DNA from: Microbacterium sp. ProA8
GTDB taxonomy: Bacteria > Actinomycetota > Actinomycetes > Actinomycetales > Microbacteriaceae
Direction of reading: 5' to 3'
Length of the DNA stretch: 64,000 nucleotides
Assembly (NCBI RefSeq): GCF_039905635.1
Contig: NZ_CP157000.1
Location: 3,472,001-3,536,000 of the forward strand
Shown one piece after another: positions 24,787 through 33,831 of the stretch; positions within the stretch are counted from its first letter, which is position 1, and each line of letters starts with the position of its first letter. The notes under the pieces are model-generated. The model had not been told where the DNA came from, did no database searches, and saw nothing but the letters and a program-made list of their open reading frames with translations. A program made the translations under genes and the position numbers.

Positions 24787-26274
24787 TCAGCGCAGGCCGG
24801 AGCGCAGGTCGTCCCGGGCGGGGCTGATCGCGGCGCTCGCGTCAGGTTCGTCGGAGGCGGCGGCCGCGGCATGCGTCCCCTCGCCATCGTCGGTGTGCAG
24901 TGACGGGGGCGCCGCGGCATACGCGTCGGACAGCTCACGGTAGGGCTTCGAGAAGAAGGCCAGCAGCACGACGAGCAGCAGCACCAGGCTCGCGCCGACG
25001 AAGGCGAGCGCCATGCCGCGAGCCTCGCCGTCGCCGAGGAGCCAGCCGAAGGTGTCCTGCCCCTGCGGCGACTCCATGTACGGGATGAGCCAGAACTGGG
25101 CGATCGGTCCGATCAGGAACGCCGAGACCGGCGCGGCGGCGGACTCCACGCTCGCGGCGAAGCCGAAGACGCGTCCCTGCTTCTCATACGGCACGACGCG
25201 CTGCACGATCGTCTGCTCGGAGGCCTCGGCGATCGGCATGAGCGCCATGAAGATCAGGATGCCGAGGGCGTACAGCCACCACCACTCGCGGATGGCGAAG
25301 GTCATGCCGAGCAGCGCGATGCCGATGTTGACCAGCAGCAAGGTGCGCACCGGGTTCTTGCCGAGTCCGAACTTGGCCACCAGCGCCCCGCCGATGATGA
25401 AGCCGAAGCTGGTCACACCGAGCACGATGCCCCACGCCTCGACCGAGAACAGCGTCAGCCCGTACGGGTCCATGAGGGCCATGAAGACGCCGCCGACGAG
25501 GTTGTTGAACGTCGCGAACAGGATGAGCGCGAGCAGCCCCGGCACCGCCATCACCGCGGGGATCACGCCGCGGAAGCTGAAGCCCGCAGGCGCCACGCCC
25601 TCCACGTGGACGACGCCCCGCTCGGGGATGGGCACGAACAGCAGGTGCACCAGCGCGACGCCGGTGGCGGCGATGGCGATGGCGACCGTCCAGCCCATGC
25701 CGAGCAGACCGATCGACAGGCCGGAGAAGACGCTCGTCACCATGAACGCGATGCCCTGCACCGCGCCCACCAGGCCATTCGCGCGATCGCGGCGCTCTGC
25801 GGGCACGAGCAGGGTGACCGTCGTCGACAGCGCGATGTTGCGGAGGTTCTCGACGACCCCGCCCACGAGGATGACGCCGGCGAACGCCCAGAACCAGGGT
25901 CCGGTCCAGTCGAGCAGCGCGCTCTCGGGGATGGTCAGGAAGATGAAGCCCGCGAGCAGATAGGCGACCGTGGTCACGATGCTCGACAGCAGCATGACGG
26001 CCTTCTTCTTCATGCGGTCGACGATCACGCCGAACACCACGCCGAACACGGCGACGAGCAGCATGTACGAGCCGCCGATGATGGCCGTGGCGAGCACCGA
26101 CTGCGTTTCGAGATACACCCAGAACGTCAGGGCGAACCACAGGAAGCTGCTGGTCACGTTCGCGAGGGCCGTGTTGACGAGCACCTGGTAGAACGCGCGC
26201 AGCGTCCGCGTGTCAGGCTGCGGCTGGAGCGGCTCTGCGGGTCCGGCGGGTCCGGCGGGGCTCGGCTGACTCAT
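24787..26274 (-). CDS. MFS transporter (probable drug/proton exporter)
   Basis: A 495-residue membrane protein with 12 predicted helices, ALANVTSSFLWFALTFWVYL as helix 1, the GVIVDRMKKKAVM loop typical of MFS motif A between helices 2 and 3, and a charged cytoplasmic C-terminal tail of about 60 residues. The architecture resembles macrolide-type exporters of the MefA group. AAGGAAG lies before ATG 26274. It is divergent from a TetR gene and the gap carries two 17-bp operators, so expression is expected to be induced when the repressor binds a toxic ligand. Substrate unknown. Confidence 0.85.
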   Translation of the reverse strand: MSQPSPAGPAGPAEPLQPQPDTRTLRAFYQVLVNTALANVTSSFLWFALTFWVYLETQSVLATAIIGGSYMLLVAVFGVVFGVIVDRMKKKAVMLLSSIVTTVAYLLAGFIFLTIPESALLDWTGPWFWAFAGVILVGGVVENLRNIALSTTVTLLVPAERRDRANGLVGAVQGIAFMVTSVFSGLSIGLLGMGWTVAIAIAATGVALVHLLFVPIPERGVVHVEGVAPAGFSFRGVIPAVMAVPGLLALILFATFNNLVGGVFMALMDPYGLTLFSVEAWGIVLGVTSFGFIIGGALVAKFGLGKNPVRTLLLVNIGIALLGMTFAIREWWWLYALGILIFMALMPIAEASEQTIVQRVVPYEKQGRVFGFAASVESAAAPVSAFLIGPIAQFWLIPYMESPQGQDTFGWLLGDGEARGMALAFVGASLVLLLVVLLAFFSKPYRELSDAYAAAPPSLHTDDGEGTHAAAAASDEPDASAAISPARDDLRSGLR

Positions 26275-26328
26275 GGTGCTTCCTTCGGCGTGTTCTCGGT
26301 CGGGGAGGGCGGAGCGAGCGGCTAAGCT

Positions 26329-26370
26329 CAATGTGGACACCGTTCACATTGGATGTTCACACGGTACACA
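26329..26370. promoter_or_regulatory. Two TetR-type operators between MFS and TetR genes
   Basis: CAATGTG at 26329-26335 is inverted against CACATTG at 26345-26351; the core is TGTGGACACCGTTCACA (26332-26348). A second 17-mer, TGTTCACACGGTACACA, follows at 26354-26370, ending 18 nt before the TetR ATG. Both fit a TGTnnAC-n3-GTnnACA half-site pattern. The second is nearly identical to a site in front of the DUF899 gene at 33832. Confidence 0.65.
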
Positions 26371-26388
26371 CCCGGGCAGGAGGGCGCA

Positions 26389-27036
26389 ATGACTTCACCT
26401 CTGCGCACGTATCATCACGGCGACCTCCGACATGCGCTGATCGGCGAAGGGCTGCAGCTCGCCCGCACCGGCGGGCCGGCCGCCGTCACGCTGCGTGAAG
26501 CCACTCGCGCCGCCGGCGTCTCGCCCAACGCCGCGTACCGGCACTTCACCGACCGCGACGCCCTGGTGCGGGCGGTCGCCCGTGAGGCGCAGCTCGCCCT
26601 GGCCGGCGCGATCACCGCGCGCGTCGAGGCGACGCCGGCCGACCTCGCGCCGGCGGCAGCCGCCGTCGAGCGGCTCCGCCGCGTCGGCACCGCGTACATC
26701 GACTTCGCGCGCGCGGAGCGAGGTCTGTTCGAGACCGCCTTCTTCACGCAGGACACGCACGCCAACGACGCCATCGTGACCCTCGACGACCAGATCGTCG
26801 CGCCCTTCCGCCTCCTCATGGACACGCTCGATGCGATGGTGGATGCCGGGGCCCTCGCGCCCGAGCGCCGGCCCTACGCCGAGTGGGCCTGCTGGTCGGC
26901 GGTGCACGGCTTCGCCGACATCGCCGTGCACGGCCCGCTGCGGTGGCAGCCGGAATCCGTCGTCGATGCCCTCGCGGCCGCCGTCGTGGAGGCCGCGATC
27001 ACCGGCGTCCGCGGGACGCCGGCCCCACCCTCGTAG
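26389..27036 (+). CDS. TetR/AcrR family transcriptional regulator
   Basis: A 215-residue regulator. It begins TSPLRTYHHGDLRHALI, the start typical of the TetR_C_13-like group, with VTLREATRAAGVSPNAAYRH as helix-turn-helix and a C-terminal domain containing EWACWSAVHGFADIAVHGPL. GCAGGAGG precedes ATG 26389, deciding it over an upstream frame. The operator pair at 26329-26370 sits directly upstream, so it should repress itself and the divergent MFS exporter. The neighbouring hydrolase begins 10 nt after its stop but has its own leaderless -10 box. Confidence 0.85.
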   Translation: MTSPLRTYHHGDLRHALIGEGLQLARTGGPAAVTLREATRAAGVSPNAAYRHFTDRDALVRAVAREAQLALAGAITARVEATPADLAPAAAAVERLRRVGTAYIDFARAERGLFETAFFTQDTHANDAIVTLDDQIVAPFRLLMDTLDAMVDAGALAPERRPYAEWACWSAVHGFADIAVHGPLRWQPESVVDALAAAVVEAAITGVRGTPAPPS

Positions 27037-27045
27037 ACTGCCCGC

Positions 27046-27888
27046 ATGGCCGACACCGCGGCGCCCGGCGCAGCCCCGCGCTCCTCACTGGTGCACCAGG
27101 CGCTGTGGTGGGCGGCCGACTACCTCTATGCCGGGCGGCGCCAGCTCGCCGTCCTGTCGCTGCCGTGGTCGATCGGCCGCCCCCGTCCGATCCCCGCTGC
27201 GTGGCGGCAGGGCGATCCGGAGCTTCCCGAGGTGTACCTCGTTCCCGGCGTGTACGAGCACTGGACCTTCCTCCGCCCCCTCGGCGATGCGCTGGCGGCG
27301 GCCGGCCACCGGGTGCGCGTCGTGCACGGGCTCGGCGTGAACCGCCGCAGCATTCCCGACACCGCCGACCGCCTCGAGCGCATGCTCGCCGCCACACCGG
27401 CGCCGAGCGCCGGGATCGTGCTCGTCGCGCACAGCAAGGGCGGGCTCATCGGCAAGCACGTGCTGGTCACCTCCGGCGCGGCGATCGAGGCGGCGAAGGC
27501 CGCGGATGCGGGCGAGGACCCCACGGATGCCGCCGCCGCCGCCACGCCGCGCACCGGCACCCGCCCGCTCGGGCTGCTGGGGATGGTGGCGGTGGCCACG
27601 CCCTTCGCCGGTGCTCGGCGGGCGCGGATCTTCGTCGATCCGAGCATCCGCGCGTTCCTCCCCGACGACGAGACGATCGTCATGCTCGGCCGCGAGACCT
27701 CGATCAACGGGCGCATCGTGTCGATCTACGGTCCGTTCGACCCGCACATCCCCGAGGGCAGCGCCCTCGACGGGGCGACCAACATCGCCGTGCCCGCGGC
27801 CGGGCACTTCCGGGTGCTGGCCGCGCCGTCGACCCACCGTGCGGTCATCGACGGCATCGCACTGCTCTGCCAGCGCGACGGGGCCTGA
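27046..27888 (+). CDS. Alpha/beta hydrolase (esterase/lipase-like)
   Basis: A 280-residue hydrolase. VYLVPGVYEHWTFLRPLGDA is the oxyanion-strand region, VLVAHSKGGLIGKH the nucleophile elbow with Ser in HSKGG, and AGHFRVLAAP supplies the catalytic His near the C-terminus. Ala- and Thr-rich residues around 155-175 form a loop insertion. No signal peptide. A TAGACT box lies 6 nt before ATG 27046, suggesting an internal leaderless promoter inside the end of the TetR gene. The HSKGG elbow is shared with triacylglycerol-lipase-like proteins of actinobacteria; substrate unknown. Confidence 0.78.
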   Translation: MADTAAPGAAPRSSLVHQALWWAADYLYAGRRQLAVLSLPWSIGRPRPIPAAWRQGDPELPEVYLVPGVYEHWTFLRPLGDALAAAGHRVRVVHGLGVNRRSIPDTADRLERMLAATPAPSAGIVLVAHSKGGLIGKHVLVTSGAAIEAAKAADAGEDPTDAAAAATPRTGTRPLGLLGMVAVATPFAGARRARIFVDPSIRAFLPDDETIVMLGRETSINGRIVSIYGPFDPHIPEGSALDGATNIAVPAAGHFRVLAAPSTHRAVIDGIALLCQRDGA

Positions 27889-27922
27889 GCAGGATCACAC
27901 GGCCGCTCGTCGGTGCCGACGG

Positions 27923-28396
27923 CTACCGCTGCGAGGGGGTCCAGATCAGCGTGTGGCCGGTGGCGCTGAACGTCTCGTTGCCGGCGAGCTTGCCGGTCGT
28001 GGTCGCGGTGCGCACGAAGCCGAGCGACTCGTAGAAGATGCGGGCGGCGTTGCCGTCGAGCACCTCGAGCTCGACCGGCCCACCCGCTCGCGCGAGGAAG
28101 TGCTCGACGAGCGCGCGGCCGATCCCGCGGCGATAGAGCGCGGGGTCGACATAGATCCAGGTGATCTCGCCGCCCTCGTCCCCCACACTGCCGGCGATGA
28201 ACCCGGCGACGCGGCCCTCGGACTCGGCGACCCACACCTCGCCGTCGAAGAGCCCCTCGTTCTCGTACGTGTCGGCCAGGCTGAGGTACGCCTCGAGAAG
28301 CCCCGCTCCGCGCAGCTCGTCGAGGCGGGCGGCGTCGTGGATACGGGAGATGTCGTCCCAGTCCCGCGACTCGTACGGACGGATGCCGACGGTCAC
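27923..28396 (-). CDS. GNAT family N-acetyltransferase
   Basis: A 157-residue acetyltransferase. ITWIYVDPALYRRGIGRALV is the acetyl-CoA pyrophosphate-binding motif A, VELEVLDGNAARIFYESLGF is motif B, and VAGFIAGSVGDE forms the central strand. GTG 28396 overlaps the stop of the HNH endonuclease gene by 4 nt, so it is translated by coupling; a much longer open frame through this region is not coding. It has the typical RimI-like layout, but the acceptor is unknown. Confidence 0.85.
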   Translation of the reverse strand: MTVGIRPYESRDWDDISRIHDAARLDELRGAGLLEAYLSLADTYENEGLFDGEVWVAESEGRVAGFIAGSVGDEGGEITWIYVDPALYRRGIGRALVEHFLARAGGPVELEVLDGNAARIFYESLGFVRTATTTGKLAGNETFSATGHTLIWTPSQR

Positions 28397-28779
28397 AGCG
28401 CCTGCGCCTGGGGCTCGTCGCCCGCGACGGCCTCCGCCGCCCCGCGCCAGGCGCGCAGCACCTCGACGTGCCGCAGCAGGAAGGCGCGCTCGTCGAGCCG
28501 CTTGCGGCGCAGCCACCCGGTGACCTCGTCGTTGCTCTTGCTCGCGTTGCACGAGCGGCAGGCGGGGACGACGTTCTCGAACGTGTACCGGCCGCCGCGC
28601 GAGATGGGCAGGACGCAGTCCTTCTGGAACGGGCCGGCCTCGGTGCCGCAGTAGGCGCACGAGGCCCAGGCCTCGAGCAGCGCCTCCCACTCGTCGAGGG
28701 TGAGGTCGTTGTCGGCGGCGGCGACCCGCCGCGCCCGGCGCCGGGCCGCGCGGGCACGTCTGGACTGACTCACCGCCAT
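28393..28779 (-). CDS. HNH endonuclease (small, zinc-containing)
   Basis: A 128-residue HNH nuclease. After an Arg-rich N-terminus (SRRARAARRRARRVA), SCAYCGTEAGPFQKDCVLPI brings the first Cys pair and the catalytic H/D-V-P position, SRGGRYTFENVVPACRSCNASK the Asn and second Cys pair. The catalytic His is replaced by Asp-Cys-Val-Leu in DCVLP, as in several actinobacterial stand-alone HNH proteins. A TAGGCT box 6 nt before ATG 28779 suggests leaderless translation. It is co-transcribed with the GNAT gene. Role unknown; such genes are widespread and not necessarily restriction enzymes. Confidence 0.8.
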   Translation of the reverse strand: MAVSQSRRARAARRRARRVAAADNDLTLDEWEALLEAWASCAYCGTEAGPFQKDCVLPISRGGRYTFENVVPACRSCNASKSNDEVTGWLRRKRLDERAFLLRHVEVLRAWRGAAEAVAGDEPQAQAL

Positions 28780-28882
28780 GATCGGAGCCTAGCCCGCCGA
28801 CCGACGCCGGATCACAAGCGGCACGGGTCGTCGGTGAGCAACACGAAACCACGGCATCCATCGGCGCGAGTACGTTAGGGGC

Positions 28883-30565
28883 GTGACCGCTCCCGTCGAT
28901 GCCACCACCACGTCCGCGTGGACCGAGCTCAGCTCGATCCGCGACTCGTTCATCCCCGATCTGCGCGATTGGTTCGCGATCGACCCGCGCCGCGCCGAGC
29001 GGCTGAGCTTCGAGCTCGCCGACCTGCACGTCGACCTGTCGAAGAACCTCGTGACAGACGCGATCCTCGCCGCCCTCGTGCGTCTCGCCGAAGAGACCGG
29101 TGTCGCCGAGCGCTACGCCGCGATGATCGCGGGCGAGCACATCAACACCACCGAGGACCGCGCCGTGCTGCACACCGCGCTGCGCCGTCCGCCCGGCGCG
29201 GAACCCGCCCTCGTCGTCGACGGGCAGGACATCGACGCCGACGTGCAGTCGGTGCTCGCCGCGATGACGGAGTTCTCGACCCGCGTGCGCGACGGCGAGT
29301 GGACGGGCGTGACCGGCAAGAAGGTCACGCACATCGTCAACATCGGCATCGGCGGCTCCGACCTCGGCCCCGTCATGATCTCGGCCGCCCTCGAGCCCTA
29401 CGCGACCGCCGGCATCGAGGCGCGCTTCGTCTCGAACATCGACCCGACCGACCTCGCGCAGAAGACGAAGGGCCTCGACCCCGAGACGACGCTGTTCATC
29501 GTCGCGTCCAAGACGTTCACGACCCTCGAGACCCTCACCAACGCGCGCCTCGCCCGCGACTGGCTCTGGGCCGGTCTCGAGGCATCGGGGGCGATCGACG
29601 GCTCGGATGAAGCGAAGACGGATGCCGTCGCCCACCACTTCGTCGCCGTCTCGACGGCGCTCGACAAGGTCGCCGCGTTCGGCATCGACCCCGTGAACGC
29701 CTTCGGGTTCTGGGACTGGGTCGGCGGCCGCTACTCCGTCGACTCGGCCATCGGCCTGTCCCTCATGATCGAGCTCGGCCCGGACGTCTTCCGCGACCTG
29801 CTCGCCGGCTTCCACGCGGTCGACGAGCACGTCCGCACGACCCCGCTCGAGCGGAACGTGCCAGTGCTGATGGGCCTGCTGAATGTCTGGTACTCGAACT
29901 TCCTCGCCGCCCAGTCGCACGCGGTGCTGCCGTACGCGCAGCAGCTGAGCCGCTTCGCCGCGTACCTGCAGCAGCTCACCATGGAGTCCAACGGCAAGTC
30001 GGTGCGCTGGGACGGCTCCCCGGTCACCACCGACACCGGCGAGGTGTTCTGGGGTGAGCCGGGCACCAACGGCCAGCACGCGTTCTACCAGCTGATCCAC
30101 CAGGGCACGCGCCTCATCCCCGCCGACTTCATCGCGTTCGCCAACCCGGCCTATCCGCTGGCCGACGACGGCCGCGACGTGCACGGGCTCTTCCTGTCGA
30201 ACTTCCTCGCCCAGACGAAGGCCCTGGCGTTCGGCAAGACCGCCGCAGAGGTCGAGGCCGAGGGCACGACGGGCGCGCTCGTCGCGGCCCGCACCTTCGC
30301 GGGCAACAAGCCGACGACGTCGATCTTCGCGCCCGCCCTGACCCCGTCGGTACTCGGCCAGCTGGTGGCCCTCTACGAGCACATCACCTTCACGCAGGGC
30401 GTGATCTGGGGCGTGAACTCGTTCGATCAGTGGGGTGTCGAGCTCGGCAAGCAGCTCGCCCTGCAGATCGCTCCGGCCATCGAGGGCGACGAGTCGGCGA
30501 TCGCCGCGCAGGATGCCTCGACCCGCGCCCTGCTCGCCTATTACGCCGCGCACCGCACGGCGTAG
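28883..30565 (+). CDS. pgi: Glucose-6-phosphate isomerase
   Basis: A 560-residue PGI, normal length for the bacterial long type. The signature blocks are [13 protein letters not shown] for phosphosugar binding, [34 protein letters not shown] and the C-terminal [14 protein letters not shown], with catalytic Glu and His regions in [18 protein letters not shown]. It interconverts glucose 6-phosphate and fructose 6-phosphate in glycolysis and gluconeogenesis. TACGTT lies 6 nt before GTG 28883, compatible with leaderless translation. Single-gene transcription unit ended by a strong hairpin. A housekeeping gene and a useful phylogenetic anchor for the window. Confidence 0.97.
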   Translation: MTAPVDATTTSAWTELSSIRDSFIPDLRDWFAIDPRRAERLSFELADLHVDLSKNLVTDAILAALVRLAEETGVAERYAAMIAGEHINTTEDRAVLHTALRRPPGAEPALVVDGQDIDADVQSVLAAMTEFSTRVRDGEWTGVTGKKVTHIVNIGIGGSDLGPVMISAALEPYATAGIEARFVSNIDPTDLAQKTKGLDPETTLFIVASKTFTTLETLTNARLARDWLWAGLEASGAIDGSDEAKTDAVAHHFVAVSTALDKVAAFGIDPVNAFGFWDWVGGRYSVDSAIGLSLMIELGPDVFRDLLAGFHAVDEHVRTTPLERNVPVLMGLLNVWYSNFLAAQSHAVLPYAQQLSRFAAYLQQLTMESNGKSVRWDGSPVTTDTGEVFWGEPGTNGQHAFYQLIHQGTRLIPADFIAFANPAYPLADDGRDVHGLFLSNFLAQTKALAFGKTAAEVEAEGTTGALVAARTFAGNKPTTSIFAPALTPSVLGQLVALYEHITFTQGVIWGVNSFDQWGVELGKQLALQIAPAIEGDESAIAAQDASTRALLAYYAAHRTA

Positions 30566-30578
30566 CGCCTCGACCTGG

Positions 30579-30616
30579 AAGGGGGAGGATGCCGGATCTC
30601 CGGCATCCTCCCCCTT
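30579..30616 (+). terminator. pgi terminator hairpin
   Basis: AAGGGGGAGGATGCCGG at 30579-30595 pairs perfectly with 30600-30616 around a 4-nt ATCT loop, 14 nt after the pgi stop. It ends in two T bases. The stem contains the GGATGCC word. Confidence 0.92.
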
Positions 30617-30639
30617 CGTCATGTCCGCGGCAATAGACC

Positions 30640-30811
30640 TTCGCATGCCTCGGATCAGGCCTTTCGGGGAAAACCGCTCCCACGATTCGTCCAGGAAAAC
30701 ACCGGGAGTCGCACAGACGGCATGAGGCAGACTCGGGGGCTTGTGCGTCCGACCCGACGGCGCACGGCGCCGAATCCCGCGGCGCGCAACCCGAAGGATC
30801 GTACGTTCGTC
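30640..30811 (+). promoter_or_regulatory. Leader upstream of transglycosylase-like gene, possible structured RNA
   Basis: About 170 bases lie between the pgi terminator and the ATG at 30812. GGGGAAAACCG near 30666 and CCGAATCCCGCGG near 30771 followed by GCAACCCGAAGG faintly resemble parts of the c-di-AMP (ydaO) riboswitch, which often precedes cell-wall hydrolase genes in actinobacteria, but the GGGTGAAT block is not found. I list it as an unassigned leader only. Confidence 0.25.
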
Positions 30812-31711
30812 ATGCATTCAGATACGTCACACACGACTGCCCGCCGCCGCCGCTTCCTCATTCCCACGGTCGCCGCCGGCGCCGCCCTCGGCGTCGTGGT
30901 CACCGCCGGGCTCACCCTGGCCTCCCCGACTCTGGCGGCCGCCGCACCGCTGGCCGCGTCGGCCATCGCCTCGGCCGCCGCTCCCGAAGCCACCGCCGAG
31001 ACCCTCCGCGACATCCGTGTCGACGCGCAGGGCACGCTGCTCACCGCCCGCGTCGCCCTGACCGAGGCCGCCGCGCTGAGCTCCGACATCACCGCGTCGG
31101 GTCTCGACCTCGGCATCGCCGACACGTCGGTCGACACCGCCCCGCTCGAGGAGGCGACCGAGCGACTGTCGAAGCTCGATGTCGTGCCCATGCTCCTGGT
31201 GCCCGGCCTCGCCGCCGACGCGGCCGGCGTGACCGACAAGATCTCGGAGCGCGTCGCCGAACTGCGCGAGCACCTCGACGCCGCCAAGGCGCAGAAGGCC
31301 GCCGAAGAAGCCGCAGCCGCCGCTGCTGCGGCCGCCGCCGCCGAGGCGCAGCGCCAGGCCGAGGCCGCCGCTGCCGCCGCCGCCGCCCTGGCTGCCGCGA
31401 ACACCGTCGAGGGCGCCAAGGCGACCGCCCGGCAGATGGCCGCGTCGCAGTACGGCTGGGGCGACGGCCAGTTCTCCTGCCTCGAGTCGCTCTGGACCAA
31501 GGAGTCGGGCTGGAACTACCAGGCCTACAACTCCGGCAGCGGCGCGACCGGCATCCCGCAGTCGCTCCCCGGCAACAAGATGGCCAGCGCCGGTGCCGAC
31601 TGGCAGACCAACGCCACGACGCAGATCGCCTGGGGCCTCGGCTACATCGCGGGCTCGTACGGCTCCCCCTGCGCCGCGTGGGGCCACTCGCAGGCCACCG
31701 ACTGGTATTGA
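30812..31711 (+). CDS. Secreted transglycosylase-like (aggregation-promoting factor-type) protein
   Basis: A 299-residue exported protein. After MHSDTSHTTARRRRFL comes a hydrophobic stretch with LASPTLAAAAP ending in a likely signal-peptidase site. A coiled, Ala-rich region follows (about residues 150-200, EAQRQAEAAAAAAAAL). The C-terminal 80 residues are the lysozyme-like domain, FSCLESLWTKESGWNYQAYN with Glu in the SLWTKES catalytic position, then GIPQSLPGNKMASAG and WGLGYIAGSYGSPCAAWGH. Such proteins cut peptidoglycan during growth or resuscitation. ATG 30812 is chosen for its placement before the signal peptide; AAGGA is 13 nt upstream, rather far. Confidence 0.85.
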   Translation: MHSDTSHTTARRRRFLIPTVAAGAALGVVVTAGLTLASPTLAAAAPLAASAIASAAAPEATAETLRDIRVDAQGTLLTARVALTEAAALSSDITASGLDLGIADTSVDTAPLEEATERLSKLDVVPMLLVPGLAADAAGVTDKISERVAELREHLDAAKAQKAAEEAAAAAAAAAAAEAQRQAEAAAAAAAALAAANTVEGAKATARQMAASQYGWGDGQFSCLESLWTKESGWNYQAYNSGSGATGIPQSLPGNKMASAGADWQTNATTQIAWGLGYIAGSYGSPCAAWGHSQATDWY

Positions 31712-31750
31712 TCCGCGCCGCTCGGTCGCCGAGCGCGCGTGTGAAGCGAG

Positions 31751-31788
31751 ACGCGGATGCCGCACCCGGCCGGGTGCGGCATCCGCGT
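31751..31788. terminator. Perfect 38-nt palindrome between convergent genes
   Basis: The 19-base half at 31751-31769 is perfectly inverted in 31770-31788 with no loop; it contains GGATGCCGC/GCGGCATCC. It ends the transglycosylase-like gene and the DUF4232 gene from both sides. Confidence 0.88.
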
Positions 31789-31792
31789 TCCG

Positions 31793-32983
31793 TCATTCCG
31801 AGGGGAACGGGTTCGGGTCGATCGCCCACGCGGTGATCGCGACAGTCGAGCCCTCCACGATGTCGAGGTCGAAGCCCAGCCCCCACGAGCCGCGTTCCAT
31901 GCCGGCGGTCGGGGCGGCGTAGATCGTCTTCGTGACGAGCGCGCCGTGCGGCGACGCCGCATCCCACCCGAGGGACGTCACGGCGTACCCGCCGGCGGGC
32001 ACCTCGAGGCGCTGCGGGCCGAAGTCCTGCGTCATGAACGAGCCGCCTCGCTCGATCGTGACCGCGAGCAGGTGCTGGTTCTGGTCGCCGAACGCCACGT
32101 CGGGGTAGCCCTCGATGACGCACGGCTCCTCCGAGAAGTTCAACAGCCGGATCGGCAGGCCGCGATGTCCCGTCGCCGCGTCCGGTTCGCCGAGCAGCAG
32201 CGTCGCTTTGTCGGGCGTGCACCACTGCGGGTCGAGATCGCCGGATGCCGGAGCCGCCGTGGGCACCGGCTCCCCCGGTGCGTTCGGGTCGGGCAGCGCG
32301 CCGAAGGTGTTCTGCGCTTCGATCTCGCGCTGGGCGTCGACCTCGGCCTGGATCGCCGCGGTGCGCGCCTGGTCGGCCAGGACTCCGCCCGCGACCACGG
32401 CCACCACCGCGACGGCTGCGGCCGGCAGCAGCCAGCCCGGGCGCCGGGCCGGGGCTGCCGCTCCGGTGTCTGCGCGCGCCGCCGCGGCGTCGGCGTCTGC
32501 GGGTGCGGGAACGGGTGCCGGTGCGCGGGCGACGAGGCCCGGCATCCATCCGACGACCAGACCCCAGAGGGCGCCGGCCGCGGCTGACACGCCGAACTCA
32601 CCCACCAGGAGTCCGCGGAGTCCGGACAGCTCGACGGAGCTCCACGCGGAGGCGACGTCGAACGCGAGTCCGACGAGCGCACCGGCGGCGACGGCGGCGA
32701 ACCACGCTCCGACGAGCGGTGCGCCGTGGCGCGCCGCGAGCGCGGTGAACAGCGCGTGGCAGAGCGTGACGGCGAGCGCGCCGCCCAGCACGGCAACGAT
32801 CATCCATCCGCCCACCGGGCCCCACAGCAGCGACGGCGGAACGAGGTCGGGCACGAGGGTGCCGAGCTGGGACGCCCCGCCGGGGAGCTGTGAGAACGCC
32901 CATCGGACGCCGACGACCAGGATCCAGAGTGCCGCGGCGAGCACGCTCGATGCGAGCAGGCGGCGAGTGGTGAGAGTGCGCAT
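31793..32983 (-). CDS. Membrane-anchored DUF4232 domain protein
   Basis: A 396-residue protein. The N-terminal 150 residues contain about five transmembrane helices (LASSVLAAALWILVVGVRWA, then a run with GGWMIVAVLGGALAV and FGVSAAAGALWGLVVGW). A Pro/Ala-rich linker and one more helix, WLLPAAAVAVVAVVAGGVLA, lead to an extracellular C-terminal DUF4232 domain, with CTPDKATLLLGEPDAATGHR and FSEEPCVIEGYPDVAFGD as its two conserved Cys segments. DUF4232 is widespread in secreted actinobacterial proteins, function unknown. It converges with the transglycosylase-like gene, sharing its terminator. Confidence 0.75.
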   Translation of the reverse strand: MRTLTTRRLLASSVLAAALWILVVGVRWAFSQLPGGASQLGTLVPDLVPPSLLWGPVGGWMIVAVLGGALAVTLCHALFTALAARHGAPLVGAWFAAVAAGALVGLAFDVASAWSSVELSGLRGLLVGEFGVSAAAGALWGLVVGWMPGLVARAPAPVPAPADADAAAARADTGAAAPARRPGWLLPAAAVAVVAVVAGGVLADQARTAAIQAEVDAQREIEAQNTFGALPDPNAPGEPVPTAAPASGDLDPQWCTPDKATLLLGEPDAATGHRGLPIRLLNFSEEPCVIEGYPDVAFGDQNQHLLAVTIERGGSFMTQDFGPQRLEVPAGGYAVTSLGWDAASPHGALVTKTIYAAPTAGMERGSWGLGFDLDIVEGSTVAITAWAIDPNPFPSE

Positions 32984-33099
32984 CGCCTCTCATACTGGCG
33001 AGCCCCACCCGCATCCGCGAAACCCCGGCGCGTCGCGCCGACGTCTCGGTGCGCGGGCGGTCACCCGGCCGCACTCGCCGGGCACGGCATCCGTCGTCC

Positions 33100-33804
33100 T
33101 CAGTCCCGAGCCCGGCCCGGCCCGTACAGCTCGGCGACCTTCTGCGAGGTGAACCAGCCGTCGTAGGCCGCGGACTTCGGCCACCCCTCGGGCGAGTCCT
33201 GCCAGTCCTCCTGCCGGCCGTAGGGCAGCAGGTCGATCAGCGGGAAGGTGTGGGTCAGCTGCTCGGTGCCGCGACCGTCCGTGTGCCACGTGCGGTACAC
33301 GGTGTCGCCGTCGCGGAGGAAGACGTTCACCGCGAAGCCGCCGCCGGCAGGGGCGCCCATGTCGGCGCCGAACGAGCTGTCGGCCGTCGAGTACCACTCC
33401 ATGCGGTTGCCGGCCTTCTCCTTGTACGCCAGCGCCTCGTCGATCGGACCCTGCGTCACGATGACGAATCGCGCGTCGTACGGCTCGAGGAACTCCAGGC
33501 GGGTGAACTGCGACGTGAACCCGGTGCAGCCGGGACAATGCCATTCCTTGCCCTCGAACCACATGTGGTTGTAGACGATGAGCTGGGAGCGGCCCGCGAA
33601 GACGTCGGCGAGGCGCACCGGCCCGTCCTTGCCCACGAGCGTGTACTCCGGCAGCTCCACCATCGGCAGCCGCCGTCGCTGCGCGGCGATCGCATCGAGC
33701 TCGCGGGTGGCGGCCTTCTCGCGAACGCGCAGCTCGGCGAGCTCGCGGCGCCACGTCTCGGCGTCGACGACGGGCGGAAGGGCGGACGTGGTCGTGGTCT
33801 GCAT
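33100..33804 (-). CDS. DUF899 family thioredoxin-like protein
   Basis: A 234-residue protein. LPMVELPEYTLVGKDGPVRL and FAGRSQLIVYNHMWFEGKEW lead to HCPGCTGFTSQF, whose CPGC corresponds to a thioredoxin-type CxxC; GWFTSQKVAELYGPG is near the C-terminus. DUF899 proteins are predicted peroxiredoxin/thioredoxin-like oxidoreductases of unknown substrate. GGAGG lies 5 nt before ATG 33804. A TetR-type operator at 33832-33848, one base different from the exporter site at 26354, covers its promoter region, so it is likely induced by the same kind of signal. Confidence 0.8.
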   Translation of the reverse strand: MQTTTTSALPPVVDAETWRRELAELRVREKAATRELDAIAAQRRRLPMVELPEYTLVGKDGPVRLADVFAGRSQLIVYNHMWFEGKEWHCPGCTGFTSQFTRLEFLEPYDARFVIVTQGPIDEALAYKEKAGNRMEWYSTADSSFGADMGAPAGGGFAVNVFLRDGDTVYRTWHTDGRGTEQLTHTFPLIDLLPYGRQEDWQDSPEGWPKSAAYDGWFTSQKVAELYGPGRARD

Positions 33805-33831
33805 CGGAACCTCCGAGTGTGCGAGTGCGTA

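Noticed and set aside
27923..30817. Very long open frame (over 900 codons) on the minus strand
   Set aside because: It runs antisense to pgi, with Arg/Val/Asp-rich composition typical of GC-rich shadow frames. Only its 3' part (27923-28396) is coding, as the GNAT gene.
31089..32549. 486-codon Arg/Pro-rich minus-strand frame
   Set aside because: Overlaps both the transglycosylase-like gene and DUF4232 in a wrong frame.
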